Assembly (NCBI RefSeq): GCF_050627025.1
Contig: NZ_CP192472.1
Strand: one strand, 5' to 3'
DNA: 64,000 nt
From: Variovorax paradoxus_P
Lineage (GTDB): Bacteria; Pseudomonadota; Gammaproteobacteria; Burkholderiales; Burkholderiaceae_C
The notes beneath the pieces are model-generated. The model did not search any database, had not been told where the DNA came from, and was given only the letters and a program-made list of their open reading frames with translations. Positions within the stretch are counted from its first letter, which is position 1. Every line of letters starts with the position of its first letter. Shown here in pieces: positions 1-9,052 of this stretch. Made by a program: the position numbers and the translations under genes.

Positions 1-995
1 CCAATGCCCTGGTCGCGCACAGTAATGCGCGCAATGCCGTCTACCCGGCTGAGCCTCATTTCGACAGGCTTGCCGCGCCCGTAGCGCAGTGCATTGGTCA
101 GCAGGTTGGTCAGCACCTGCTCGATGCGGAATTCGTCCCACACACCGCGCAGTTCACCCGGCGCTTCAAGCGCAATCACTGAGCCCGCGGCTTCCGCCTG
201 CTGCCGCAGGCCTTCCACCACGGCGCGTGCAAGGCCGGCAAGGTCCGCCGGCTTGGGCTGTATGGAGAGCGCGTCCCTTCGCATGCGCGTCACGTCGAGC
301 ATGTCGTCGATCAGCCGCACCATGCTGCGAATCTGCCGCTGGTCGCGTTCGATCATCGACGGCAGGCGGTCCGCGGCAAACGATTCCAGGTTGCCCTTGG
401 CCACATGCAGCTGGCGCAGTTGCGTTTCGAGGTAAAGGGTGTTGAGCGGCGTGCGCAGCTCATGCGAAACCATCGACATGAAGTCGTCGCGCATTTGCAC
501 TGCGCGTTCGAGTTCGCGCTGCGTATGCCGCAGCTGCTGCACAAGTTCTTCCTGCTTGTGGTTGGCGGCAGCCAGCTTTTCCATTTCCTGGCCGAGCGCC
601 TTGCGGTGGCGGTGCAAATCGACGAACACGTTGACCTTGCTCGTGACCGCGTGCGGATCGAGCGGCTTGTGCAAGAAGTCGACCGCGCCGCTTTCGTAAC
701 CCTGAAACGCGTAGTTGAGCTCGCGGCCCGCCGCGCTCACGAAGATGATCGGAATGTGCCGCGTGCGCTCCGTGCCGCGCATGAGCTCGGCAAGCTCGAA
801 GCCGTTCATCCCGGGCATCTGCACGTCGAGTATGGCCAGCGCAAACTCGTGGTCGAGCAGCAGCGCAAGCGCTTCCTCGGCCGAAGTTGCTCGGTACACA
901 GCGCGTCCGGGGCCGCGAATCAGGGCCTCCAGCGCAAGAAGGTTTTCTGGCAGGTCATCGACGATCAGCAACTTGCTCTCGACGTCAATGGGCAT
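1..995 (-). CDS. Response-regulator/histidine-kinase hybrid, C-terminus cut by window edge
   Basis: Cytoplasmic two-component hybrid, truncated by the left edge. The ATG (993-995) is preceded by GGAG and overlaps the cheB stop by 11 nt, so it is the last visible gene of a coupled operon. Residues ~1-125 are a receiver domain (acidic pair LIVDD, phosphoacceptor Asp in AILDVQMPG, conserved Lys in LHKPLD). A short helical linker leads to a HisKA domain with the phosphorylated His in MVSHELRTPLN. HATPase_c then begins: the N box (LLTNALRYG) is visible and the G1 box (RDQGIG) sits exactly at the edge. There is no membrane segment in the visible part, so input probably comes through the receiver domain, perhaps from the upstream membrane hybrid kinase. 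Any further domains lie outside the window. Confidence 0.93.
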   Translation of the reverse strand, partial: MPIDVESKLLIVDDLPENLLALEALIRGPGRAVYRATSAEEALALLLDHEFALAILDVQMPGMNGFELAELMRGTERTRHIPIIFVSAAGRELNYAFQGYESGAVDFLHKPLDPHAVTSKVNVFVDLHRHRKALGQEMEKLAAANHKQEELVQQLRHTQRELERAVQMRDDFMSMVSHELRTPLNTLYLETQLRQLHVAKGNLESFAADRLPSMIERDQRQIRSMVRLIDDMLDVTRMRRDALSIQPKPADLAGLARAVVEGLRQQAEAAGSVIALEAPGELRGVWDEFRIEQVLTNLLTNALRYGRGKPVEMRLSRVDGIARITVRDQGI

Positions 996-1590
996 GGGCG
1001 GACTCCAGTTGCAAGAGCAGTGCGCGAAGCTCGCGCAGGGGTAGCACGTGATCGGGGGAATGCAAGGCAATGGCCGCTTGGGGCATGATGGAAATCTGTG
1101 CTTCGTTGGGGTCTTGAACGGCGGTGATGCCTCCGGCCTGCTGAATGCGTTGGAGACCCTCGGCGCCGTCTTCGTTCGCGCCGGTGAGGAGCATGCCGGC
1201 GAGCGAGCGGCCGTAGGCGTCGGCGGCAGAACTCATCAGTACGTCGATCGAGGGCCGCGAAAAATGCACCGGCGGCTCACAGCTGAGCGAAAACCGCCGG
1301 TCCCGCTCGATCGACAGGTGATAGCCCGGCGGCGCGAAATACACATGCCCGGCCGCGAGCGGCATCTTGTCCGCAGCCTCGTGCACAGGCAGGTGCAGGC
1401 GGTCGGCAAAGATCTGGGGGAGGTGGCTTTCGTGGTTTTCAGGCACGTGCAGCACGATCACCATGGGCAGGCTCCATGTCGGCGGAAGCCCACTCAGCAG
1501 CGTGAACAACGCCTCGATGCCGCCGGCGGATGCGCCGAGCGCCACGGCCTCGACGCGCCGCTTCGGGGGAGGAGGTGCGGTCGGCTTCAT
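985..1590 (-). CDS. cheB: CheB-type protein-glutamate methylesterase, catalytic domain only
   Basis: 201-aa CheB catalytic domain without the usual N-terminal receiver. The expected triad is visible: Ser21 in LGASAGG, His48 in VLHVPENH and Asp141 in TGANEDG. In chemotaxis CheB demethylates receptor glutamates; lacking a receiver, this one cannot be switched by phosphorylation in cis. Its ATG overlaps the cheR stop (ATGA, 1587-1590), and its own stop lies inside the start of the following receiver-kinase gene. The operon contains no CheA, CheW or methyl-accepting protein, so it probably belongs to a dedicated non-flagellar signalling module built on hybrid kinases. The family call is firm; the target is unknown. 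Confidence 0.93.
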   Translation of the reverse strand: MKPTAPPPPKRRVEAVALGASAGGIEALFTLLSGLPPTWSLPMVIVLHVPENHESHLPQIFADRLHLPVHEAADKMPLAAGHVYFAPPGYHLSIERDRRFSLSCEPPVHFSRPSIDVLMSSAADAYGRSLAGMLLTGANEDGAEGLQRIQQAGGITAVQDPNEAQISIMPQAAIALHSPDHVLPLRELRALLLQLESAHAH

Positions 1591-2453
1591 GTGGCCTTGC
1601 GGTAGATGCGTTCCGGCTTCGAGTGCGCATCGAAGCGCTGCGAATAGCTCGAAAAGTCGATGCTCTCTTTCGAGCCCAGCCCCAGAAAACCGCGGTGGCA
1701 GAGCGATTCGTGGAACAGGCCGAGCGCGCGGTCTTGCAACTCGCGATTGAAATAGATAAGCACATTGCGGCAAGACACCAGCTGCGTCTCGGCAAACACG
1801 CTGTCCGTTGCCAGGCTGTGGTCGGCAAAGATGACGTCGGCGCACAGCGAAGGGTCGAAACGGGCGGCCTCGTAGGCGGCCGTGTAGTAGTCGGAAAAAG
1901 AACTGCGCCCGCCCGCGCGCTGGTAGTTGGCCGTGTACCCGCGCACCGCTTCGATCGGAAAGATGCCCTGCCGCGCCTTTTCGAGCGAGGCGGGATTGAT
2001 GTCGGTGGCGTAGATCTGCGTACGCGAGAGCAAGCCTTCTTCCCTCAGCAGGATGGCGAGCGAAAAAACTTCTTCGCCGGTGCTGCAGCCAGCCACCCAC
2101 ACCTTCACCGAGGGATAAGTGTGCAGGATGGGCACCACATGCTGGCGCAGCGCCAGAAAATAAGCCGGGTCCCGAAACATCTCGCTCACCGGAATCGTCA
2201 GGTATTGCAACAGCCGGCCGAACAGGGCCGGGTCGCGCAGCACCTTTTCTTGCAGTGCCGAAATATTCGGCAACCCGAGCTGCGCCAGCGCATGCAGCAC
2301 GCGGCGCTTCTGCGAGGCCACGGTGTAGTTGCGAAAGTCGTAGCTGTACTTGAGGTAGATGGCCTCCATCAGCAGCCGCAGCTCGATCTCCGTGTTGCTC
2401 AACGGTGAGGGCGGGGACGCCAACGGGGGCGAAGGCGGGGCGGTGGAGGTCAC
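1587..2453 (-). CDS. cheR: CheR-type protein-glutamate methyltransferase
   Basis: 288-aa SAM-dependent CheR. The N-terminal helical domain is followed by the methyltransferase core with the SAM loop WVAGCSTGEE and the motif NVLIYFNRE typical of CheR. I chose the GTG at 2451-2453 because it forms a GTGA overlap with the stop of the upstream 1164-aa kinase; the same frame stays open further upstream but that part lies inside the kinase gene. It pairs with the adjacent cheB as a methylation/demethylation couple. The neighbours are hybrid kinases, not chemoreceptors, so the methylated protein may be a kinase or an unlinked receptor. Confidence 0.93.
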   Translation of the reverse strand: MTSTAPPSPPLASPPSPLSNTEIELRLLMEAIYLKYSYDFRNYTVASQKRRVLHALAQLGLPNISALQEKVLRDPALFGRLLQYLTIPVSEMFRDPAYFLALRQHVVPILHTYPSVKVWVAGCSTGEEVFSLAILLREEGLLSRTQIYATDINPASLEKARQGIFPIEAVRGYTANYQRAGGRSSFSDYYTAAYEAARFDPSLCADVIFADHSLATDSVFAETQLVSCRNVLIYFNRELQDRALGLFHESLCHRGFLGLGSKESIDFSSYSQRFDAHSKPERIYRKAT

Positions 2454-5400
2454 AACCGCTCCATTTTCGGCAGCCACACGCGCAGGAGCGAGAACAGGCG
2501 TTCCAAGTCCACAGGCTTCGCCAGGTAGTCGCTGGCACCGGCGGCCAGGCACTGCTCGCGGTCGTCCTTCATGGCCTTGGCGGTAATGGCAATCACGGGC
2601 AGCTTGTCGAAGCGCGGATCGGCGCGCAGGCGGCGCGTGGCTTCCAGGCCGTCCATCTCCGGCATCATCACGTCCATCAGCACCAGGTCGATCTCTCGCA
2701 CCTGGGCAAGCTTTTCGAGCGCCTCGCGGCCGTTGCGGCCAATTTCGACCGCGGCGCCGCGCTGCTCCAGCGCGCTGGTCAGCGCAAAGATGTTGCGCAC
2801 GTCGTCGTCCACCAGCAGGATGGTGCGGCCTTCAAAGATGCGGTCGCGCCCGCGCGCGGCCTTGAGCATGCCCTGGCGCTCGCTTGAAAGCTCGGCCTCC
2901 ACCTTGTGCAGGAACAGCGTGACCTCGTCGAGCAGCCGCTCCGGCGAGCGTGCGCCCTTGATGATGATCGAGCGCGAATAGCGCTGCAGCTCCGCTTCTT
3001 CGTCGCGCGTGAGGTTGCGCCCCGTGTAGACGATCACGGGCGGGAACGAGACGATTTCTTCGGCCGCCATCTGCTTGAGCAACTCGCTGCCCTGCATGTC
3101 GGGCAGGTGCAGGTCGGTGATCATGCAGTCGAACACGCGCTTGCGCAAAAGCTCGAGCGCCTCTCCGCCGGAACCCACGGCAATGATCTCGATGTCGTCG
3201 TCCCCAATGAGCCGGATCACGCTCTCGCGCTGCAGCGCGTCGTCTTCGACCAGCAGCACGGTCTTGACCTTCTGCGTGAGCTTTTCCTCAAGGCGGGCAA
3301 ACACCTGCATCAGTTCGGCGCGTGTGGCCGGCTTCTGCGCATAGCCGATGGCCCCCATGTGCAGCGCGGCCGCCTGCGCGTTTTCGGCGGCCGACACCAC
3401 GTGGATCGGAATGTGGCGCGTCTTGGGCGAATCCTTCAGGCGCTGCAGCACGTCGAGCCCGGTGCTGTCGGGCAGGCGCATGTCGAGCAGGATTGCGTCG
3501 GGCAAGAACTGCTGAGCCAGCTCGAAGCCGTCCGCGGCGCCGTGCGCCACCAGGCAGCGGTAGCCAAGCTCGTGCGCCAGGTCGTAGAGGATGTGTGCAA
3601 ATTGCGGCTCGTCCTCGATCACCAGCACGCGGCGCACCTGGTCGCGCGGCAACTCGCGGTCGTCGGCAAAAAGCGGCGGCGGTACCGCACCCTGCGGTGC
3701 CGGAGGTGCAGGCGGCGCGTGTCCGGTGAACGACATGGGAGAAGAGGGGGCCTGCACCGCTACCGGCCTGGCCGACGCAGGGGAAGCCTCCTGCAAGCCT
3801 TGCGGCGCAACAGCCGGCAATTGCAGGGTGAAGGTGCTGCCCCGTCCGGGCTGGCTTTGCACCGCGAGCGTGCCGCCCAGCAGCCCCGTGAGGTCGCGCG
3901 AAATGGAAAGGCCAAGGCCCGTGCCGCCATAGCGGCGGCTGGTGGTGCCGTCGGCCTGGTGAAAGGCTTCGAAAATCAGCGCTTGCTGGTCGGGCGCAAT
4001 GCCAATGCCGGAATCCGAAACCGCAAAGACCGCGCCGCCATCGGGCGCCGCGGAAACCACCAGCGCCACCTCGCCGCTGTCGGTGAACTTGATCGCGTTG
4101 GAGAGCAGGTTCTTCAAAATCTGCTCGACCCGGTGGCGGTCGGTCAGCAGCAGGGCCGGCGTGTCCGGCCGCATCTCCAGACGGAAGGCCAGCCGCTTTT
4201 CGGACGCTAGCGGCTTGAAGGTGCTTTCCAGGCTTTGCGCCAGTTTGTCGAGTGCCACGTTCTCGACCACGATCTCGAGCTTGCCCGCCTCGACCTTGGA
4301 GATATCGAGGATGTCGTTGATGAGCGTCAAGAGGTCGTTGCCCGACGAATAGATCGATTCCGCAAACTTGACCTGCTCCGCGCTCAGGTTGCCCTGCGGG
4401 TTGTCGCCGAGCAGCTTGGCAAGGATGAGCGCACTGTTGAGCGGCGTGCGCAGTTCGTGCGACATGTTCGCCAGAAACTCCGACTTGTAGCGGCTTGCCC
4501 GCTGCAGCTCGTCGGCCCGGTCTTCCAGGTCGCGCTGCACGCGGCGCAAGGCGGCGTTGCGCTGGTCCAGCGCCTCGGTGCGCTCGGAAAGCTGGCTGTT
4601 GGTCTGTTCCAGTTCGGCTTGCTGGTTCTCGAGCATGGCTTGCGATGCCCGCAGCGCGCGCGATTGTTCTTCGAGCTCCTCGTTGGCGGTGCGCAGTTCT
4701 TCCTGCTGTACCTGTAGCTCTTCGTTGAGCTGCTGCGTTTCGGCCAGCGCGTCCTGCAGCTGCTCGCGGTAGCGGGCCGCGGCCAGGGAGTCGCCGATGT
4801 CTTCGCCCACCAGGTCGAGCAGCTGGTTCGCGCGCAAGTCGGGCGCGGCCGGAAGGCCCAGTTCAACCACGCCGTTGACCACGCCGTTGCTCGACACCGG
4901 CATCAGCAGCACGGCCGAAGGCGCCATTTCGCCCAGGCCGGAATTCACCTTGAGGTAGTCGGCCTGGATCGGCTCGATGAGCATGCGCCGCCGTTCTGCC
5001 GCAGCTTGGCCGATCAGGCTCTGGGTGGGGGAAAACACTTGCGGCGAAGCCTCGGCTTCCATCGAGAAGCCGTAGCTTGCCGCCCGGCGCAGCGACCCGT
5101 CCCGCTCGCGAACATACAGAGCACCCACAGCGCTGCCCAGGTGCCGAGAGCAAAAGGCCAGTACCTTGCGGCCAAGGACGTTGGCACTGAGTTCACCCAC
5201 CAGCTCGCCGACCAGCTCGGTCTGCGCGCTGCGCAGCCACGCCTGCTGCGCCAGCCGTTCGGCATGCGCGGCCTGCTCCTGCAGCACGACGTCGTAGCTG
5301 TCCGAAAGCCGCACCAGCTGCCTCCGGCCGAAGTACGCCACCAAGCCGGTGAATAGCAGCGTGAACAGCAAGAAGGTGCCCACCACCAGCCAGCTCGTGC

Positions 5401-5944
5401 GGTTGGCCTGTTCGCTGCGCTGGAAACGCAGGCCCTGCTCAGTGTCGATAAAACCTGAGAACTCGGCGCGTATCGCATCGCTCAGCTGCTTGCCGCGGCC
5501 TTGCCGCACCGCCTGCTGGTAGTCGGCGCCGGTCTTGCGCACGGCAATAAGGCTGCGGGCGTATTCATTCCAGTCCTGCTGGAGTGCGGCAATGCGCTCC
5601 AGCCGCTCCTGCTGCTGCCGGTTGTCGGAAACCAGCTTGGCCAGCGAGTCGATCTCGCCCTTGATTTTTGGCAAGGCGGTTTGGTAGGGCTCCAGAAAAC
5701 TCTCGTCGCCGGTAATGAGAAAACCGCGCAGCCCGGTTTCCATGTCGATGCTGCGCCGCTGCAGCTCGCTCGCGCTGCGCGTCACACGGTCGGAGTGCTC
5801 GACAGCACCGATGGTCGACAGCAGAAAGACGATCAGGCCAACGAACACCAGGGCGCCAATCAGGCCCCCGAGCAGCGGAAGTTTCAGGTTGCGGCTGAGG
5901 AGGCGGTCGAAATCATCGGGGTCGATCGCGGTCGGAGTTTTCAT
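2450..5944 (-). CDS. Membrane CHASE3-GAF hybrid histidine kinase with three receiver domains
   Basis: 1164 aa. Two transmembrane segments (about 22-43 and 183-206) flank a periplasmic CHASE3-type helical sensor. A GAF-like domain (about 240-390) and a long coiled coil (about 392-485) lead to HisKA (phospho-His496 in MSHELRT) and HATPase_c (N box KNLLSNAIKF, G2 box GGTGLGLS near 673-680). Three receivers follow: about 772-890 (Asp821 in LLDMRLP), 894-1015 (Asp944 in ITDLHLP) and 1040-1160 (Asp1091 in LMDVMMP). The second receiver has Lys in IIIKGA rather than the usual KP. It is first in an operon with cheR, cheB and a second kinase, joined by GTGA/ATGA overlaps, so it is probably the sensor of that module. 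The signal is unknown. Confidence 0.95.
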   Translation of the reverse strand: MKTPTAIDPDDFDRLLSRNLKLPLLGGLIGALVFVGLIVFLLSTIGAVEHSDRVTRSASELQRRSIDMETGLRGFLITGDESFLEPYQTALPKIKGEIDSLAKLVSDNRQQQERLERIAALQQDWNEYARSLIAVRKTGADYQQAVRQGRGKQLSDAIRAEFSGFIDTEQGLRFQRSEQANRTSWLVVGTFLLFTLLFTGLVAYFGRRQLVRLSDSYDVVLQEQAAHAERLAQQAWLRSAQTELVGELVGELSANVLGRKVLAFCSRHLGSAVGALYVRERDGSLRRAASYGFSMEAEASPQVFSPTQSLIGQAAAERRRMLIEPIQADYLKVNSGLGEMAPSAVLLMPVSSNGVVNGVVELGLPAAPDLRANQLLDLVGEDIGDSLAAARYREQLQDALAETQQLNEELQVQQEELRTANEELEEQSRALRASQAMLENQQAELEQTNSQLSERTEALDQRNAALRRVQRDLEDRADELQRASRYKSEFLANMSHELRTPLNSALILAKLLGDNPQGNLSAEQVKFAESIYSSGNDLLTLINDILDISKVEAGKLEIVVENVALDKLAQSLESTFKPLASEKRLAFRLEMRPDTPALLLTDRHRVEQILKNLLSNAIKFTDSGEVALVVSAAPDGGAVFAVSDSGIGIAPDQQALIFEAFHQADGTTSRRYGGTGLGLSISRDLTGLLGGTLAVQSQPGRGSTFTLQLPAVAPQGLQEASPASARPVAVQAPSSPMSFTGHAPPAPPAPQGAVPPPLFADDRELPRDQVRRVLVIEDEPQFAHILYDLAHELGYRCLVAHGAADGFELAQQFLPDAILLDMRLPDSTGLDVLQRLKDSPKTRHIPIHVVSAAENAQAAALHMGAIGYAQKPATRAELMQVFARLEEKLTQKVKTVLLVEDDALQRESVIRLIGDDDIEIIAVGSGGEALELLRKRVFDCMITDLHLPDMQGSELLKQMAAEEIVSFPPVIVYTGRNLTRDEEAELQRYSRSIIIKGARSPERLLDEVTLFLHKVEAELSSERQGMLKAARGRDRIFEGRTILLVDDDVRNIFALTSALEQRGAAVEIGRNGREALEKLAQVREIDLVLMDVMMPEMDGLEATRRLRADPRFDKLPVIAITAKAMKDDREQCLAAGASDYLAKPVDLERLFSLLRVWLPKMERL

Positions 5945-6069
5945 TCAGGCGAGATTTGTAAGCAAAACTTTTCTAGTTTTGCCGAAGTCGGAGGTCCTTT
6001 GTGTCGGAGAACGCCCCGAGACGCTTCTGCGGGGGCATGGCGGCATGCATGCGGGCGTCCACCGTTATA

Positions 6070-6085
6070 CTGTGATTTCATACAG
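6070..6085. promoter_or_regulatory. LexA (SOS) box upstream of the helicase-alkB operon
   Basis: CTGT-N8-ACAG is present exactly (CTGT 6070-6073, ACAG 6082-6085), flanked by TA on the left, so it closely fits the proteobacterial LexA consensus. A -10-like TATACT (6066-6071) overlaps its left end, so LexA binding would block the promoter. It is the only such site I noticed in the window. Confidence 0.85.
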
Positions 6086-6094
6086 TCAATCCAG

Positions 6095-8446
6095 GTGAGC
6101 GCGAACTCTTCGACCAAGCTGCAGACCGGGGTGATCGACCCGCCCGGCGAGCGTACGGTGTCTGTCAAGGCGCTGTGTGCGTTCGCGGCGAAGGCGGGCG
6201 ACCTCGACCTGCGTTTTGTGCCTGCGCCCAGCGCGCTCGAGGGCATGGCGGGCCACGCACTGGTGCAAGGGCGGCGCGGCGACGACTACCAGAGCGAGGT
6301 GGCGCTGGTTTCGCACTGGGGCGCACTCAAGGTGCGGGGCCGGGCCGACGGCCATGACCCACGCGAACGCCGCGTCGAAGAAATCAAGACCTTTCGCGGC
6401 GACTTCGATGCCATCCGGGGCAACCACCGGGCACTGCACTGGGCCCAGGCACGCACCTACGGCTGGATGCTGTGCGAGCTGCATGGCTACGAGCGCATGA
6501 CCGTGGCGCTGGTGTACCTCGACTTGGCCACGGGAGACGAAACGGTGCTGCAAGAACAGCACGAACGCTCTGAGCTCCAAGCGCATTTCGAGCGCTTGTG
6601 CGCGTGCTACAGCGCATGGGCGGAGGCCGAAGCCGCGCACCATGCCCGGCTCGACGGAGCACTCGCCCGCCTCGCATTTCCACACGGGGCATTTCGCGCG
6701 GGCCAGCGGGAACTGGCCGAGGCCGTGTACCGTGCCGGCGTGAATGGCCGCTGCCTGATGGCGCAGGCGCCCACCGGCATCGGCAAGACGCTGGCCACCA
6801 TCTTTCCGCTGCTCAAGGCCAGGGCCGCGCAAAAAATCGACAAGATCTTCTTTCTTACCGCCAAGACTTCTGGCCGCGCCGTGGCGCTCGACACCCTTCG
6901 GTTGCTGGGCAAAGACTGCGCGCAGGTGCGCGTGCTCGAGCTCACCGCGCGCGAAAAAGTTTGCGAATACCCCGACCGCGCCTGCAACGGCGATTCATGT
7001 CCGCTGGCAAAAGGTTTCTACGACCGTTTGCCCGCCGCGCGCGAGGAAGCCGCGCGCACCGCCCGGCTCGACCGGCAGGCGCTGCGGCACATTGCGCTGG
7101 CGCATACCGTGTGCCCCTATTTCCTGGCGCAGGAAATGGCCCACTGGTGCGACGTGATCGTGGGCGACTACAACTATTACTTCGACGGCAGCGCCTTTCT
7201 CTTCGCAACCATGAAAGACGCCGAGTGGCGCGCGGCCGTGCTGGTCGACGAGGCGCACAACCTGCTGGAGCGCGCACGCGGCATGTACACCGCCCAGCTT
7301 GATGGCCCCGCGCTCGAAGAAGCGCATCGCGTGGCGCCCGCCGCGGTACGCGGCCCGCTGGCGCGGCTCTACCGCGAGTGGGACACGGTGCAGCAATCGC
7401 AAACCGAACCGTACGACGTGGTCGATGAGGTTCCCGAGCGGTTTTCGCGCGCCCTGCAGGCGGCAAACATGGCCATGGGCGAATATTTCGCAGCCACGCC
7501 CGACGCCTTGCAAGGCCCGCTGCAGCGCTTCTTCTTCGATGCCCTGCAGTTCGCGCGGCTGGCCGATTCGTTCGGCGACCATTCGGTTTTCGAGCGAACG
7601 CTGGGCCCTGCGCAAGACCAGCAGCAGCGCAGCCTGGCCATTCGCAACCTTGTGCCGGCGCCGTTTCTCGAACCGCGATTTTCGGATGCCGCATCGGTCA
7701 CCTGCTTTTCAGGCACCTTGTCGCCGTTCGAGTTCTATCGCGATGCGCTCGGGCTGCCGCCGGAAACCGCCTTGCTCGACGTGGCTTCGCCTTTTTGCAG
7801 CCGGCAGCTGCGCGTGGAAGTGGCCATGAACGTGTCGACCCGGTTCCGCGACCGCGCCGGATCGCTGCGCAGCGTGGCCGAAATCATCGGCGCGCAGTTC
7901 GAGCGCCTGCCGGGCAACTACCTCGCGTTCTTCAGCAGCTTCGACTATCTCGAAAAAGCCTGCGCGGCCTTCCTGGCCAGGCATCCTGGCGTGCCGGTAT
8001 GGACGCAGACCCGTGGCATGGCCGAGGCCGAACGGCGCGACTTTGTGGCCCGGTTCGAAGAGGGCGGGCAGGGCATCGGCTTTGCCGTGCTCGGCGGCGC
8101 GTTCGGCGAAGGCATCGACTTGCCCGGAACACGGCTCATCGGCGCCTTCGTCGCGAGCCTGGGCCTGCCGCAATACAACGCGCTGAACGAGATCACGCGC
8201 GAGCGCATGCAGGCGCGCTTCGGCAAGGGCTACGAGTACACCTATCTCTATCCGGGCCTGCAAAAAGTGGTGCAGGCCGCCGGGCGCGTCATTCGCACCG
8301 AACAGGATAGCGGCGTGCTGCATCTGCTGGACGACCGGTTTGCACGCGCCGAAATCCGGCAGCTGCTGCCGCCCTGGTGGGAACTGCAACTGGGCGGCCC
8401 GGCACGTGCGAAGGGAGAGCGGGGAGGCTTCGATGCGGTCCGCTAG
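6095..8446 (+). CDS. XPD/DinG-like Fe-S DNA helicase with PD-(D/E)XK-like N-terminal region
   Basis: About 783 aa. Superfamily 2 helicase of the XPD/DinG group: Walker A in APTGIGKT (about residue 230), DEAH box in VLVDEAHN (about 384), and a Cys-rich insert between them (Cys in KVCEYP, RACNG, DSCPL, HTVCPY) expected to hold a 4Fe-4S cluster. The first ~115 residues carry GRADG followed by VEEIKTF, a spacing like motifs II and III of PD-(D/E)XK/Cas4-type nucleases. The start is uncertain: GTG 6095 lies 10 nt after a LexA box; GTG 6131 and 6158 are in-frame alternatives. The open frame upstream of 6095 runs into the divergent kinase and is not coding. An AlkB-like gene overlaps the 3' end by 14 nt, so the likely role is SOS-induced repair. 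Confidence 0.9.
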   Translation: MSANSSTKLQTGVIDPPGERTVSVKALCAFAAKAGDLDLRFVPAPSALEGMAGHALVQGRRGDDYQSEVALVSHWGALKVRGRADGHDPRERRVEEIKTFRGDFDAIRGNHRALHWAQARTYGWMLCELHGYERMTVALVYLDLATGDETVLQEQHERSELQAHFERLCACYSAWAEAEAAHHARLDGALARLAFPHGAFRAGQRELAEAVYRAGVNGRCLMAQAPTGIGKTLATIFPLLKARAAQKIDKIFFLTAKTSGRAVALDTLRLLGKDCAQVRVLELTAREKVCEYPDRACNGDSCPLAKGFYDRLPAAREEAARTARLDRQALRHIALAHTVCPYFLAQEMAHWCDVIVGDYNYYFDGSAFLFATMKDAEWRAAVLVDEAHNLLERARGMYTAQLDGPALEEAHRVAPAAVRGPLARLYREWDTVQQSQTEPYDVVDEVPERFSRALQAANMAMGEYFAATPDALQGPLQRFFFDALQFARLADSFGDHSVFERTLGPAQDQQQRSLAIRNLVPAPFLEPRFSDAASVTCFSGTLSPFEFYRDALGLPPETALLDVASPFCSRQLRVEVAMNVSTRFRDRAGSLRSVAEIIGAQFERLPGNYLAFFSSFDYLEKACAAFLARHPGVPVWTQTRGMAEAERRDFVARFEEGGQGIGFAVLGGAFGEGIDLPGTRLIGAFVASLGLPQYNALNEITRERMQARFGKGYEYTYLYPGLQKVVQAAGRVIRTEQDSGVLHLLDDRFARAEIRQLLPPWWELQLGGPARAKGERGGFDAVR

Positions 8447-9041
8447 GCGCATTCAGCTGGCCGACGAGCCCGATCTCTTCGGCGAGGTGCCGGCGGCAGC
8501 CATCGAGGGCCTGCGGTATGAGCACGAATTTCTCACGCGCGCCGAAGAAGAGGAGCTGCTGCGCATCGTGCAGGGCTTCGAGCTGCGCGAGATGCGCTAC
8601 AAGGAATACACCGCACGCCGCCGCGGCATCGGCTTTGGCGGCAGCTACGACTTTGCCAACCATCGCCTGAAACCCGGCGCGCCGATCCCCGAGGTGTTCC
8701 ACCCGCTGCGGGCCAGGGTGGCCGGGTGGATGGGCATGGCACCTGAGGATTTCGCCCACATGCTGGTGGCCGAATACCGGCCAGGAACGCCTCTAGGCTG
8801 GCACCGCGACGTGCCCGACTTCGAGGACATTGTCGGTGTTTCGCTGCTGGGCAATGCGGTGATGCAACTGAGACCCTATCCACCGGCCAGCGCCACCGCA
8901 CCGGCGAGCCTTGAGCTATTGATGGAGCCGCGCTCCATCTACACGCTGCGCGGCGAATCGCGGTGGGCGTGGCAGCACGCCATTGCGCCCACGGAGGTGC
9001 TTCGCTATTCGATCACCATGCGCACCCGGCGGCGCACATGA
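8433..9041 (+). CDS. AlkB-like 2-oxoglutarate/Fe(II) dioxygenase
   Basis: 202 aa. The double-stranded beta-helix fold of AlkB is indicated by the HxD iron motif in GWHRDVPD, a distal His in WAWQHAI and the 2-oxoglutarate-binding Arg pattern RYSITMRTR near the C-terminus. AlkB enzymes remove methyl groups from 1-methyladenine and 3-methylcytosine in DNA or RNA by oxidation. The start ATG follows GGGGAGG and lies 14 nt inside the helicase gene, so the two are co-translated and would share the LexA box at 6070-6085. This resembles the E. coli logic of induced alkylation repair but with SOS rather than Ada control. Substrate preference cannot be read from sequence. Confidence 0.92.
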   Translation: MRSARRIQLADEPDLFGEVPAAAIEGLRYEHEFLTRAEEEELLRIVQGFELREMRYKEYTARRRGIGFGGSYDFANHRLKPGAPIPEVFHPLRARVAGWMGMAPEDFAHMLVAEYRPGTPLGWHRDVPDFEDIVGVSLLGNAVMQLRPYPPASATAPASLELLMEPRSIYTLRGESRWAWQHAIAPTEVLRYSITMRTRRRT

Positions 9042-9052
9042 ATTGGCTGCGG

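Noticed and set aside
5501..6094. Upstream extension of the helicase frame
   Set aside because: It lies over the divergent kinase gene start and before the LexA box; the sequence shows no homology-like pattern, so translation cannot begin there.
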